60,877 nucleotides of DNA, taken from Opitutales bacterium. GTDB taxonomy: Bacteria > Verrucomicrobiota > Verrucomicrobiia > Opitutales > Oceanipulchritudinaceae. The notes under the pieces were generated by a model. The model was not told the DNA's origin and did not search any database. It worked only from the letters and a program-made list of their open reading frames with translations. The stretch is taken from the NCBI GenBank assembly GCA_020831525.1, contig JAFIGH010000019.1, positions 1 through 60,877 on the forward strand, written 5' to 3'. Position numbers and translations under genes: made by a program. This document shows positions 1-8,270 of this stretch, piece after piece (the first letter of the stretch is position 1; every line of letters begins with the position of its first letter).

Positions 1-709
1 CGACCGCGCCAGCAACACCTCGAATTGATATAGTTATTTTCTGACAGGCCCTAAGTACCTCGGAATCCTTATATTCAAGCTGCGGGCTCATCCCGGCCAA
101 TAGGGCGTCCGGGAGCCGGCTGTGGTATGGAGACGCCGATCCGTTATGAGATTCTTCTTTCGAAAAGGAGCAGCAAACTGGAATGGAGATTTTCGGAGTG
201 AAAGAGGGAGAGGTGTTTCGGCTCACGTTCGTCTCCGCCGTCGTCTAGGGCAACCCTTTCAGGGTTGGATCGGCGGGTCGGCGGATCCCGTGGTTGGCCT
301 GCCGACCGACCATGGGCATTCGCGCGGCCCGGACCGACCGCCGGGACGGCAGTCGGCTACGGCAGTCGGCTACGGCGGTCGGTTCGGTCTGGTGAGTGTC
401 ACGGCGCGCGTTTACGGTTGGGGGGCGGTAGCTGCCAGACCTCTGGTCGGCAGTCCTGCGGGAGGGCGCGGGCGGCGGTGCAGGGCGCGGGCGGTTTGCG
501 GGACCGGCCCCGGCGGAGGCGTGGTGCGGACACGAGGTCGCGCACCTACTTTGGCGGTACCCGCGTGCCCCCGGCTTTTCCGATCGCCTTTCCCCTCCGG
601 GCGGCGGTCGGCAGGATTTCCCAGATCTCCGCCGCGGCGAGGACGTAGCAGGCATGGACGCGGACGCGGTTGTAGCCGCCGCCGTAGAGGACAGCGCACC
701 GCCGCGTGC
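1..709. other. non-coding flank downstream of pfk
   Basis: I see no credible gene here. The open frames are GC-driven and have no recognisable domain. The stretch follows the 3' end of the leftward phosphofructokinase gene. It holds a short 13-bp tandem duplication near 348-385 and several GC-rich runs. No U-tailed hairpin is obvious. Confidence 0.5.
348..385. repeat. 13-bp tandem duplication
   Basis: The unit ggcagtcggctac occurs twice head to tail (348-360 and 361-373). A degenerate partial third copy, ggcggtcggttc, follows. It lies in non-coding DNA, consistent with replication slippage. Confidence 0.7.
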
Positions 710-1858
710 CTACGGGCGGGTGCCCATGCAGGTGTCGACGAGCCGGGCGGTGTGGATCCACGGATGGTCGACGGGGACGAGCCGTTTTTTGCCCGCTGTC
801 TTTTCGAGGGGGACGGGCACGCACTCGCTTCCGCGGATGGCGACCATCTGGTTGTATTTGCCCTCGTAGAGGAGCTGTCCGGCGACGGTGCCGAGGCGGG
901 TGCAGAGGAGCCGGTCGCCCGCCGAGGGCGTGCCGCCGCGCTGCACATGGCCGAGCGAGGTGGTGCGCGCCTCAATGCCGGTAAGGCGCTGGAGCTGCCG
1001 CGCGATGCGGCTGTCGAGCGACTCCTGCACAAGGTGTATCTCGCTGTCGCCGAACTCGTCCTGGAGGCGTTTTTCCTGCGCCTTGCGCTTGCGGTCCTTT
1101 TTCTTCGCGTCTTCGCCGTTGAGGTCGGCCTCCGGGCGCGCCCCTTCGGCGACCGCGATAATGGAAAAGCGTTTGCCGTGTTGGCGGCGTTCGATGAGGT
1201 GGTCGGCGACGACCTGGAGGTTGTAGGGGATCTCGGGGATGAGGATGACATCCGCGCCGCCCGCGATGCCCGCGCCGAGGGCGAGCCAGCCGGCGTCGTG
1301 GCCCATGACCTCGCAGATGATGACGCGGTGGTGGCTCGTCGCGGTGGTGTGGAGGCGGTCGATGGCCTCGGTGGCGATGTTCAGGGCGCTGTCGAACCCG
1401 AAGGTGATGTCCGTTTCGGCGACGTCGTTGTCGATCGTCTTCGGCAGGGTGAGGACGGGCAGACCGCCCTCTTTGAAGAGATGCATTGCGTTCTTTTGCG
1501 TGCCGTTGCCGCCGAGGCACACGAGGCAGTCGATCTGCTGGCGGCGGGCGTTGGCGATGGCGACGTCGGTCATGTCCATCTCCTTGCCCGCCATCGGCAT
1601 TTTGTTGGGCTTGTCCCGGCTCGTGCCGAGAATTGTCCCGCCGTAGGTGAGGATGCCGCTCGTCGATTTGTCGTCGAGGGGCAGAAAGCGGTTTTCCACG
1701 AGGCCGCGAAAGCCGTCCTGCACGCCCAGTACTTTGATGCCGTAATGCAGCGCAGCTTTCGCCACGCCGCGGATCGCCGCGTTGAGGCCCGGACAATCCC
1801 CGCCCGAGGTGAGAATACCGATGCACTTCGTTTTCGAACCTTTAACCGCTTTGTCCAT
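710..1858 (-). CDS. pfkA: 6-phosphofructokinase
   Basis: Phosphorylates fructose 6-phosphate to fructose 1,6-bisphosphate in cytosolic glycolysis. The 382-residue product has the phosphate-binding GGDCPGLN (residues 19-26), [12 protein letters not shown], the substrate loop [17 protein letters not shown] and the C-terminal [15 protein letters not shown]. The Mg/ATP loop reads GGNGTQ. The Gly after Asn fits an ATP-type rather than a pyrophosphate-type enzyme, while the Lys in PKTIDND is seen in group III and PPi-type members. I chose the ATG at 1858 because homology begins just after it; upstream in-frame codons look non-coding. There is no clear Shine-Dalgarno. The phosphoryl donor is inferred, not certain. 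Confidence 0.93.
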   Translation of the reverse strand: MDKAVKGSKTKCIGILTSGGDCPGLNAAIRGVAKAALHYGIKVLGVQDGFRGLVENRFLPLDDKSTSGILTYGGTILGTSRDKPNKMPMAGKEMDMTDVAIANARRQQIDCLVCLGGNGTQKNAMHLFKEGGLPVLTLPKTIDNDVAETDITFGFDSALNIATEAIDRLHTTATSHHRVIICEVMGHDAGWLALGAGIAGGADVILIPEIPYNLQVVADHLIERRQHGKRFSIIAVAEGARPEADLNGEDAKKKDRKRKAQEKRLQDEFGDSEIHLVQESLDSRIARQLQRLTGIEARTTSLGHVQRGGTPSAGDRLLCTRLGTVAGQLLYEGKYNQMVAIRGSECVPVPLEKTAGKKRLVPVDHPWIHTARLVDTCMGTRP

Positions 1859-1968
1859 AACAAGGGACACGCTGCCCTGCCGGTGGTCCCATGGCAACCG
1901 GGAATTCGCGGGGGCGGAGGCCGCGTCGCGCTTCCTCCACGTCAATGCATGCGGTGGCCGCGCGGGGC

Positions 1969-1997
1969 TTGACAATCCGTGCAGCAACCCATACACA
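1969..1997 (+). promoter_or_regulatory. candidate vapBC promoter, possibly leaderless
   Basis: A perfect -35 TTGACA (1969-1974) is followed after 17 bp by TACACA (1992-1997). The predicted transcription start falls at about 2004, next to the vapB ATG at 2005, which has no Shine-Dalgarno. The -10 match is weak (3 of 6). Confidence 0.35.
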
Positions 1998-2004
1998 CAC
2001 ACAG

Positions 2005-2247
2005 ATGGGTTCAAAGAACATATCCATTTCCGAGGACGCCTATTTGCGCTTGCAGCGGGCGAGGCGGCATGCGCGCGAGTCCTTTTCCGAGGTCATTCGC
2101 CGCGGGCATTGGGACAGTGAGAGCCCGACCGCGCAGGCTTGGCTGGATGCCTTCGGGGAACTGCCGGCAGTCGCCGAATCGGTTCTTGATGAATTGGAAA
2201 GCAACCAACGATCAGATCTTCCGCCCGAGGACAAGTGGTCATGCTGA
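2005..2247 (+). CDS. vapB: VapB-type antitoxin
   Basis: Predicted 80-residue antitoxin that binds and neutralises the VapC toxin encoded just downstream and probably represses its own operon. The N-terminus ([17 protein letters not shown]) and the signature [10 protein letters not shown] match the VapB family in which SFSEVIRR is the hallmark (COG1753-like). The acidic C-terminal half would contact the toxin. The ATG at 2005 is chosen because the family motif starts within three residues of it; a longer upstream frame lacks homology. The gene overlaps vapC by a few bases, so the two are translationally coupled. Confidence 0.85.
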   Translation: MGSKNISISEDAYLRLQRARRHARESFSEVIRRGHWDSESPTAQAWLDAFGELPAVAESVLDELESNQRSDLPPEDKWSC

Positions 2248-2630
2248 TGGTCGACACCTGCTTTCTGATTGACTACCAGCGGGAGTCGAAGCGGCGGAAA
2301 CCCGGCGGAGTGGCGGTCTTCTTAAAGGCGCATGCGGACGAGCGCCTGCAAATCTCGCCGGTGGCATGGGGAGAGTTTCTTGCCGGATTTGCAGACGAGG
2401 AACACCCCTTCATCCAGTTTGGGCGGGGCCGGCTGGATTTTCCTCCGTTCGGACCGACGGTTGCTTCGGCGTATCGAAAGGTCTTCCGGTATTTGAAATC
2501 GTCGGGGCAATTGATTGGTGGGAATGACATGTGGATTGCCGCCCATGCCATCGCTTTGGATCTACCGCTTGTGTCCCGCAACGGCAGCGAGTTCAACCGG
2601 GTGCCGGGTCTTCGGCTGCTTACCTACTGA
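2241..2630 (+). CDS. vapC: VapC-type PIN-domain ribonuclease toxin
   Basis: Predicted Mg-dependent ribonuclease toxin of a type II pair with VapB; family members cleave tRNA or rRNA. About 129 residues form one PIN domain. Visible acidic positions are Asp in MVDTCFLID, Glu in WGEFLAGF and Asp in GNDMWIAAHAIAL, followed by LVSRNGSEF where a Glu replaces the more usual Asp before Phe. Possible starts are GTG 2235, ATG 2241 and ATG 2247. I prefer 2241 because GAGG at 2227-2230 is well spaced for it. It overlaps the vapB stop. Confidence 0.87.
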   Translation: MLMVDTCFLIDYQRESKRRKPGGVAVFLKAHADERLQISPVAWGEFLAGFADEEHPFIQFGRGRLDFPPFGPTVASAYRKVFRYLKSSGQLIGGNDMWIAAHAIALDLPLVSRNGSEFNRVPGLRLLTY

Positions 2631-2728
2631 GACGTTGGTTGAGGAAAGCCGCGGCCGCGGCGGTTCGTGGCCGCGCTTCATGCCAAATGTTGTGGCATTC
2701 GGAACGGGATCTGCTTGTTTGCGGGATC

Positions 2729-3562
2729 ATGGAGACGAACGGCGAGACACCCGACCCGTCCGCGCCGCGCGGAGTGTTGCTGGACCTCGACGGGGTTTTG
2801 TATGTCGGCGACCGGTTGCTGCCCGGCGCGCGGGAAACCCTTGAGTGGCTGGAGGCGCGGGGGATCCAGCGCCGGTTCCTCACCAACACCTCGACGAAAA
2901 GCGTGGGGGAGTTGGTAGAGAAGCTCAAGGGTCTCGGCATCGGCGTGGAGGAAGGCGAGGTTTTCAGCGCCGTGTCGGCCACGCGGGCGTACCTTGAGGA
3001 AGCCTGCGGGGGCAATCCCGGCAAGACGCGCGTGGCCCTGCTCATCCGCGATGCAGCGAAAGCGGATTTCGCGGACTTCGCGGAGCCGGAGGGCACGGAG
3101 GAGGCGGATTTCGTTGTCGTGGGCGACATCGGGGCGGCGTGGAGCTACGATCTGCTCAACCGCGTCTTCCGCATGATCATGAACGGCGCGTGCCTCGTCG
3201 CCATGCACCGCAACCGGTATTGGGAGGGCGACGACGGCCTGCGCATGGACATCGGGGCCTTTGTCGCGGGGCTGGAGTATGTCACGGGCAAGAAGGCCGT
3301 TGTCGTGGGCAAGCCGTCGGAGGCGTTCTTCGGGTTGGCTTTGTCCTCGATGGGATTGGAGAAGGAAGAGGTCGTCATGGTGGGCGACGATGTTTCGTCC
3401 GACATCGGCGGGAGCCAGGCGGCGGGTGTCCGCGGCGTGCTTGTGCGAACGGGAAAATACCGCGAGGGCGACGAATCCGAATCCGACCCGCCGCCCGCCG
3501 CCGTCATCGATTCCATCGCCGACCTGCCGGACTGTATCGAGAGCGGCCTCGGCGGAGAGTGA
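2729..3562 (+). CDS. HAD-superfamily IIA phosphatase (LHPP-like)
   Basis: Cytosolic phosphatase of the haloacid dehalogenase superfamily, 277 residues. Motif I is LLDLDGVLY with catalytic D19 and D21. Motif II is FLTNTSTKS. The C-terminal part has VVGKPSEAFF (Lys motif) and MVGDDVSSDIGG (acidic motif IV). The segment HRNRYWEGDDGLRMDIG resembles the subfamily containing mammalian LHPP (phospholysine/phosphohistidine phosphatase). The true substrate is unknown. The start at 2729 follows an in-frame region without homology. It converges on the next gene. Confidence 0.85.
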   Translation: METNGETPDPSAPRGVLLDLDGVLYVGDRLLPGARETLEWLEARGIQRRFLTNTSTKSVGELVEKLKGLGIGVEEGEVFSAVSATRAYLEEACGGNPGKTRVALLIRDAAKADFADFAEPEGTEEADFVVVGDIGAAWSYDLLNRVFRMIMNGACLVAMHRNRYWEGDDGLRMDIGAFVAGLEYVTGKKAVVVGKPSEAFFGLALSSMGLEKEEVVMVGDDVSSDIGGSQAAGVRGVLVRTGKYREGDESESDPPPAAVIDSIADLPDCIESGLGGE

Positions 3563-3639
3563 CGCTCGGTGCCTTATCCGTGCTCCACTGCCCTGTAATC
3601 TCAGGCCGTAGGGTTTGTTGCTTCAGTGTGCCGGCTTTT

Positions 3640-3661
3640 CCTCGCTTCGCTCGATGCGAGG
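3640..3661. terminator. hairpin between convergent genes
   Basis: The inverted repeat CCTCGC / GCGAGG with a 10-nt loop lies between the 3' ends of the HAD gene and the TraB/GumN gene. No U-tract follows on either strand, so a terminator role is only possible. Confidence 0.25.
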
Positions 3662-3683
3662 TGTTCTCCAATCCATACCTTGA

Positions 3684-4625
3684 TCAACGATTGCCGGGGC
3701 ACACCAAGCCGACCCGCTCGACAGTGAAGCCTTTTTCGCGGAGGCGGTGCTGGATGCCTTCGGCGGAGGCGAAGTGGCCGGCGCCGACGGCGAAGAAGTG
3801 GACTTTGCCCGGTTCTTCGCGGAGGCGGCGGGCGATGCGTTCGGCGATGCGCTTGTCGCGGTCGGTGAGGAGCTTGCGGGCGAAGCGCTCGTTGAATTCG
3901 GCGTCGCTGCCGCCGGTCATGGTTTCTTCGAGGAGTTCGCCGAGGCGCGCGAGGTCTCCGGTGAGGTAGAGGTCGAGCATCTCCCCGACGATGTCGCGGC
4001 CTTCGGACTGCGCTTCCTCCATGTAATCGACGGTGTCGCGGAGCATGTGGATTTCTTCGTCGCGGGAGAGGCTGCCGAAGACTTCGAGCTGTTCGTCGAT
4101 GGTCTCGATTGCGCGGGTGGCTTTGCCTTCGGAGGCGGCGCGGCGGTAGAGCCGCAGGTCGAGCGGGGTGCCGAAGGGGTTGCTGAGTTGCGCCTCAAGG
4201 AGGACAAGCTGCGTGGCGAAGGCCCACACACGCAGGCCGTCGAAGGCGGCGATGTCGAGTTCGGGGCGTATGGCGCGCAGGACGGCGGCGGCGCGCGCGT
4301 GGAGGTCCTCCGGCAGGATGGCGGCAAGGCCTTTGCCGGAGGGGGCGACCGTCGCCTGCACGACCCGGCCCATCGACTGCGGGTCGAAGGGGATTTCGGT
4401 GTAGACGGCGTCGGCTTCTTTGAAGGCGTCGTCGACGGCGGCGGGGAGGATGGCGAGGCGCGGATCGGCGAGGTGGATTGTGCCGAAGAGGTAGGACGGC
4501 TTGTCGCCCTCGATGCGCCAGAGAAAGGGGGCCGCCCACTCCGCCGCGGCGAGGGCGGGGAGGAGGAGGAAGAGGAGGACGGCTGCGGTTGCGCCGGAAC
4601 AACAGATACGGTTGCCGGAAATCAT
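3684..4625 (-). CDS. TraB/GumN family exported protein
   Basis: The 313-residue product has an N-terminal signal sequence (hydrophobic run AAVLLFLLLPALAAA) and should be exported. The family hallmark FLWRIEGDKPSYLFGTIHLA follows the signal, and the C-terminus has VHFFAVGAGHFASAEG, the second conserved block. TraB/GumN proteins resemble the metal-dependent Tiki protease fold, with GTIH and GxGH as putative metal-binding motifs; activity in bacteria is largely unproven. The ATG at 4625 places the signal peptide at the start. The gene is the last of a leftward run from miaB. Confidence 0.85.
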   Translation of the reverse strand: MISGNRICCSGATAAVLLFLLLPALAAAEWAAPFLWRIEGDKPSYLFGTIHLADPRLAILPAAVDDAFKEADAVYTEIPFDPQSMGRVVQATVAPSGKGLAAILPEDLHARAAAVLRAIRPELDIAAFDGLRVWAFATQLVLLEAQLSNPFGTPLDLRLYRRAASEGKATRAIETIDEQLEVFGSLSRDEEIHMLRDTVDYMEEAQSEGRDIVGEMLDLYLTGDLARLGELLEETMTGGSDAEFNERFARKLLTDRDKRIAERIARRLREEPGKVHFFAVGAGHFASAEGIQHRLREKGFTVERVGLVCPGNR

Positions 4626-4645
4626 CACGGGAAAAGCGGTCGGTG

Positions 4646-5200
4646 TCAGTAGGTGAAGCTGACGACGGCGAGGACGCCGCCGAGCACAGCGAGGGTTCCG
4701 CCGAGGACACGGGCCCGCCCGGTGGCGGCGTAGAGCCATTCGAGGAGGTTGCGCAGGTAGAAGGGGGCTGCGCCGATGACGGTGGCGAAAGTGATGAGGA
4801 TGTAGAGCAGGGTGACAAAGAAGAGCCGCTGCGGGATGTCGTAATGGCCGAAGGCGGCGCCGAGGCCTGTCGCCCCGAAGAGGAGGATGAGGATGGCGAG
4901 CCCGCGCACGGACAGAAAATCCTTCACGACGAAAAACGCGCCCACCATGGTGCCGCCGAAGAGACCAAGGAGGATCATGCGGAAGAGGCCGAAGTCCATG
5001 TTGAAGAGGTTGTCCGCGGGGGAGAGGTTCCACACGTTGTAGAGGAACCACAGCCCGCCCGCGCCGAGGGTGACGTAGGCCGCCTGCTCGCTGCGCAGGA
5101 AGCGCATGGAGGCGGATCGCCACGCGGCGGTGCAGCGGAAAAAGGCGGCGCCGAGGGCGATGAGGATCGCGGCGAGGATGAGGGAAAGCAGGGTGAGCAT
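4646..5200 (-). CDS. multi-pass membrane protein of unknown function
   Basis: I do not recognise a family. The 184 residues contain about five hydrophobic helices: a start helix (LLSLILAAILIALGAAFF), then around residues 42-60, 75-92, 98-115 and 125-145, and a last one near the C-terminus. Between helices 2 and 3 is the polar segment NVWNLSPADNLFNMDFG. The gene sits between miaB and the TraB/GumN gene with short gaps (27 and 20 bp), suggesting co-transcription. Confidence 0.75.
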   Translation of the reverse strand: MLTLLSLILAAILIALGAAFFRCTAAWRSASMRFLRSEQAAYVTLGAGGLWFLYNVWNLSPADNLFNMDFGLFRMILLGLFGGTMVGAFFVVKDFLSVRGLAILILLFGATGLGAAFGHYDIPQRLFFVTLLYILITFATVIGAAPFYLRNLLEWLYAATGRARVLGGTLAVLGGVLAVVSFTY

Positions 5201-5227
5201 GGTCGGTCGAAATTTGCGGGGTGCGGG

Positions 5228-6616
5228 TCAGGCGGTAGCGGCATGGAGCGAAGCGGCGTCTTCCACGCCCTCGAGGACGAGTTCTCCACGCACGACGCTG
5301 ACGCTGCTCTCTGTGATGCGCACGGGCACGATCTCCCCGACGAGGCGCGACGCGCCGCGGAAGATGACTTTGCGGTTACCCGGATTGCGGCCCGTGAACA
5401 TACCCTCGCCCTTGCGCGCGGGGCCTTCGACGAGGACCTCTTCGACGCCGCCCACGAGGCTGTCGTTGCGGCGCCGCGAGTGGCGCGCGAGGATGTCAAG
5501 GAGTGCCTTGTTGCGGGCGTCTTTTACCTCGGGCGGGACGTCGTCCTCCATGTCGGCGGCGGCGGTGCCGGTGCGCGGGGAGTATTTGAAGATAAAGGCC
5601 ATGTCGAAGCCGATCTCGTCGAAGACCGCGCGGGTCGCCTCGAAGTCGGCGTCCGTCTCGCCCGGAAAGCCCACGATGATATCGGTGGAGAGGCAGATGT
5701 CCGGGCGCACGGCGCGGAGCTGCTCCACGATCTCGCGGAAGCGCCGCACCGTGTAGGGGCGGTGCATCGCGCGCAGGACGCGGTCCGACCCGCTCTGCAG
5801 GGGCAGGTGGACATACGGCATGAGCTTGGGCAGGCGCCCGTAGGCGTCGACAAGGTCGCGCTGAAAGCCGCGGGGGTGGGGCGAGGTGAAGCGGATGCGC
5901 TCGATGCCTTTGACCGCCTGCACGCGCTCAAGCAGCTGGGTGAACGGGCTCTTGCGGTCGACGAACGGCATTTGGCGCAGGCCGTAGTTGTTCACGATCT
6001 GACCGAGGAGCGTGATTTCGCGGGTGCCCTTGGCGGCGAGTTCGCGCACCTCCTCCACGATGCTCTCCATGCTGCGGTAGCGCTCTTCGCCGCGCGTCTT
6101 GGGTACGATGCAGAAGGTGCAGTGCATGTTGCAGCCCTGCATGATGCTGACGAAGGCGGATACCTGCCGCTCCGCGCCGTGCTCGCGGATCGTCTCCTCC
6201 GAACCCGCCTCGGGGTCGAGGTCGACGAGCGTGGTGGGCCGCGGCCCGAGCCCGCGCCGGCTCTCGAGGAGGTTGTCGAGCATGTCGGGCACGCGGTGGA
6301 ATTTCTGCGTGCCCACGAGCAGGTCGAGATCCGGCAGGGTGTCGACGAGCGCCTCGCCCCGGTTCTGCGCCATGCAGCCCATGATGCCGAGGATGAAGTC
6401 GGGGTCGGTGCGCTTGCGCTTGGCGAGCCGCCCCGTCTTGCCGATGGCCTTCTGCTCCGCCTGGTCGCGCACGGCGCAGGTGTTGAGCAGCACCACGTCC
6501 GCATCGTGCTCGCTGTCGACCACGCTGTAGCCGCGCGCGCGCAACTTCGAGGCCACCGCCGCGGAGTCGCGCTCGTTCATCTGGCATCCGTAGGTCTTTA
6601 TATAGACGCGGTTCAT
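5228..6616 (-). CDS. miaB: tRNA-2-methylthio-N6-dimethylallyladenosine synthase
   Basis: Radical-SAM methylthiotransferase that adds the 2-methylthio group to i6A37 of tRNAs. The 462 residues have the full layout: an N-terminal UPF0004 domain with cluster-binding C11, C47 and C81 (YIKTYGCQMN, LLNTCAVRD, GCMAQNRGE); a radical-SAM motif GCNMHCTFC (C162, C166, C169); and a C-terminal TRAM domain of about 65 residues. The ATG at 6616 is chosen because the conserved MNRVYIKTYGCQMN block starts there; about 100 upstream in-frame codons have no homology. It heads the leftward run of three genes. Confidence 0.95.
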   Translation of the reverse strand: MNRVYIKTYGCQMNERDSAAVASKLRARGYSVVDSEHDADVVLLNTCAVRDQAEQKAIGKTGRLAKRKRTDPDFILGIMGCMAQNRGEALVDTLPDLDLLVGTQKFHRVPDMLDNLLESRRGLGPRPTTLVDLDPEAGSEETIREHGAERQVSAFVSIMQGCNMHCTFCIVPKTRGEERYRSMESIVEEVRELAAKGTREITLLGQIVNNYGLRQMPFVDRKSPFTQLLERVQAVKGIERIRFTSPHPRGFQRDLVDAYGRLPKLMPYVHLPLQSGSDRVLRAMHRPYTVRRFREIVEQLRAVRPDICLSTDIIVGFPGETDADFEATRAVFDEIGFDMAFIFKYSPRTGTAAADMEDDVPPEVKDARNKALLDILARHSRRRNDSLVGGVEEVLVEGPARKGEGMFTGRNPGNRKVIFRGASRLVGEIVPVRITESSVSVVRGELVLEGVEDAASLHAATA

Positions 6617-6800
6617 ACGCGAAAACCGCCTAGACAAGCCCGTGCCCCCGGCGGGGTCAATGGCATATGCGGGGGGCGCGAAGCGGCGGGGAAGGACTTT
6701 TTCCTTTACTCCCTTGGCAGGTGAAGGCGATACTCTGGACACTCTCATCACTCGCACGCCGGAATCTGCGGTGCGCCCATCAACCTGGAAAGGCCCTGCC

Positions 6801-8192
6801 ATGAGATTGCATCCTGTCGCTTGTTGTCCGTCGATTCTTCGCCGTCGCAGATTCCGCATCCGATTGTGGACCGTTTGCCTCCTTCTCCTCGCCCTGCCGC
6901 TGGCGGGACAGACTGTTTTCAATGCCCCCGTGTCCGTCCCCGGCGGCTTTACGAACGGGCTCTTTCAGATGCAGAACGGCAACGTAACCCCCGTCGATAC
7001 GGGGCTGGCGACAAATGACTTTCCCTCCCTCTCGCGCGACGGGCGGTTCATCACCATGGCGGCCCCCAATCCCGCGCAACCCGCCCAAGCCGCCACCGAT
7101 CTCTTCATCTACGACCGCGTAACGGGCCTCCGCCGCACCTTGGTCGATCATTCCGCCGAGACCCTTCAAGACGGCAGTATCGTCCGCCCGGAGGCCACCT
7201 ACAGCGCCCTCTCGCCGAACAACCAGTTGGTCGTCCTGACCACGATGATGAACGTGACGACCAACGTCCAGGGCACGAGCAGCACGCCGATGCTCACGGT
7301 GAACCGTAGCAGCGACGGTTTTCAACTCGCCACCGCCGCCATCGGCTTGGGCGATTCGATCGATTTCTTTCGCTCCGAATTCAAGGGCATCTCCTGGGCT
7401 CCCGATGGTTCTGTCTTTGCTGTTCCGCACTACGTCAATACCCCCACGCCCATGGGCGACCTGCGGCCCGCCGTCGGCATCGTCGTCTTTGCCCACAATC
7501 CGATGACGACCCAATGGGACATCGTCGGCCAAATCACCCAGCCCCGAATTTTTGATAACGTGATCCCGAATGTCGTCGAGTCGCATGTCTTTCCGGCCAT
7601 TTCGCCCAATGGACAGCGCCTCGCCTACTTCGAACTGACCTGGCCCGATCCGCTCCTCGCCGGTCCTGTGAGCGCCCGCCTCCTTGCCGTCAACATCGAC
7701 GGGAGCAACCCTCTGGTCCTCGTCAATTTTAATCCCGGCTTTTACCCCATGGGCGTGACGTGGTCGGCGGACGGTTCGCAGGTGATCTATTCCGTCGCGC
7801 CCCAATTGCAGGTGCCCGGACAGTTCTTCCCCGCCGGTGACCCCGCCGGGGCCGCCATCCGCGCCGTCAGCAGCACCAACCCCGTTGCCATCTTCACCGT
7901 GCCGGGGATCGACAGCGGGAGCTATCCCCACAATCCCTCCATCACCGCGCCTCCGCCGGGACCGACGGTTGATTTGCGGCGGGTCCCGGTGATCCTCTCC
8001 CGCCAAAGTAATGGCAACCTCCTCCTGACCGCCCCCGGGCTCGACCCGGACGCCCTCTACCGCTTGGAAAGCGGCACCACCCTCGACGGCTTCGGAAATC
8101 CCCAGGATTTCACCGGTGCTCAAATCATGGCGGGTATCGATATACCCCTCTTCGCCCCCAGCCTCTTTTTCCGCTTCACCGCCGCCCCGTAA
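6801..8192 (+). CDS. exported TolB-like beta-propeller protein
   Basis: The 463-residue product starts with a basic stretch and a hydrophobic signal (WTVCLLLLALPLAGQ). The body contains PD40/TolB-like strands such as FPSLSRDGRFITM, ISWAPDGSVFAV, PAISPNGQRLAYF and VTWSADGSQVIYSV, suggesting a six-bladed propeller. The C-terminus (LLLTAPGLDPDALYRLES) resembles the short 'YRLE-S-T' tail common on exported verrucomicrobial proteins. GGAAAGG upstream of ATG 6801 is a good ribosome binding site. The ligand is unknown; such proteins usually act in the periplasm or outside the cell. Confidence 0.8.
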   Translation: MRLHPVACCPSILRRRRFRIRLWTVCLLLLALPLAGQTVFNAPVSVPGGFTNGLFQMQNGNVTPVDTGLATNDFPSLSRDGRFITMAAPNPAQPAQAATDLFIYDRVTGLRRTLVDHSAETLQDGSIVRPEATYSALSPNNQLVVLTTMMNVTTNVQGTSSTPMLTVNRSSDGFQLATAAIGLGDSIDFFRSEFKGISWAPDGSVFAVPHYVNTPTPMGDLRPAVGIVVFAHNPMTTQWDIVGQITQPRIFDNVIPNVVESHVFPAISPNGQRLAYFELTWPDPLLAGPVSARLLAVNIDGSNPLVLVNFNPGFYPMGVTWSADGSQVIYSVAPQLQVPGQFFPAGDPAGAAIRAVSSTNPVAIFTVPGIDSGSYPHNPSITAPPPGPTVDLRRVPVILSRQSNGNLLLTAPGLDPDALYRLESGTTLDGFGNPQDFTGAQIMAGIDIPLFAPSLFFRFTAAP

Positions 8193-8228
8193 CCGGTGGT
8201 GTGCGTCCCATGGGTGCGTCCGCGGCAC

Positions 8229-8250
8229 GGAGGCAAGACGGAGCGCCTCC
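8229..8250. terminator. hairpin between convergent genes
   Basis: The inverted repeat GGAGGC / GCCTCC (10-nt loop) lies in the 78-bp gap between the propeller gene and the UroD-like gene, which converge. There is no U-tract, so this is a weak call. Confidence 0.28.
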
Positions 8251-8270
8251 CGCTTCTTCGGGGGCGCGGT

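Noticed and set aside
546-700. Minus-strand peptide with YGGGYNRVRVHACYVLAAAE, faintly like the end of a deacetylase
   Set aside because: Too short, no upstream part (phosphofructokinase occupies it), and the match is only a few residues.
122-1972. Long open frame on the plus strand opposite phosphofructokinase
   Set aside because: It is the antisense of a clear gene, has no domain, and is typical of high-GC codon-shadow frames.
4478-6724. 748-codon open frame on the plus strand opposite miaB and its neighbours
   Set aside because: Antisense shadow; acidic/His-rich low-complexity product without homology, while miaB on the other strand is certain.
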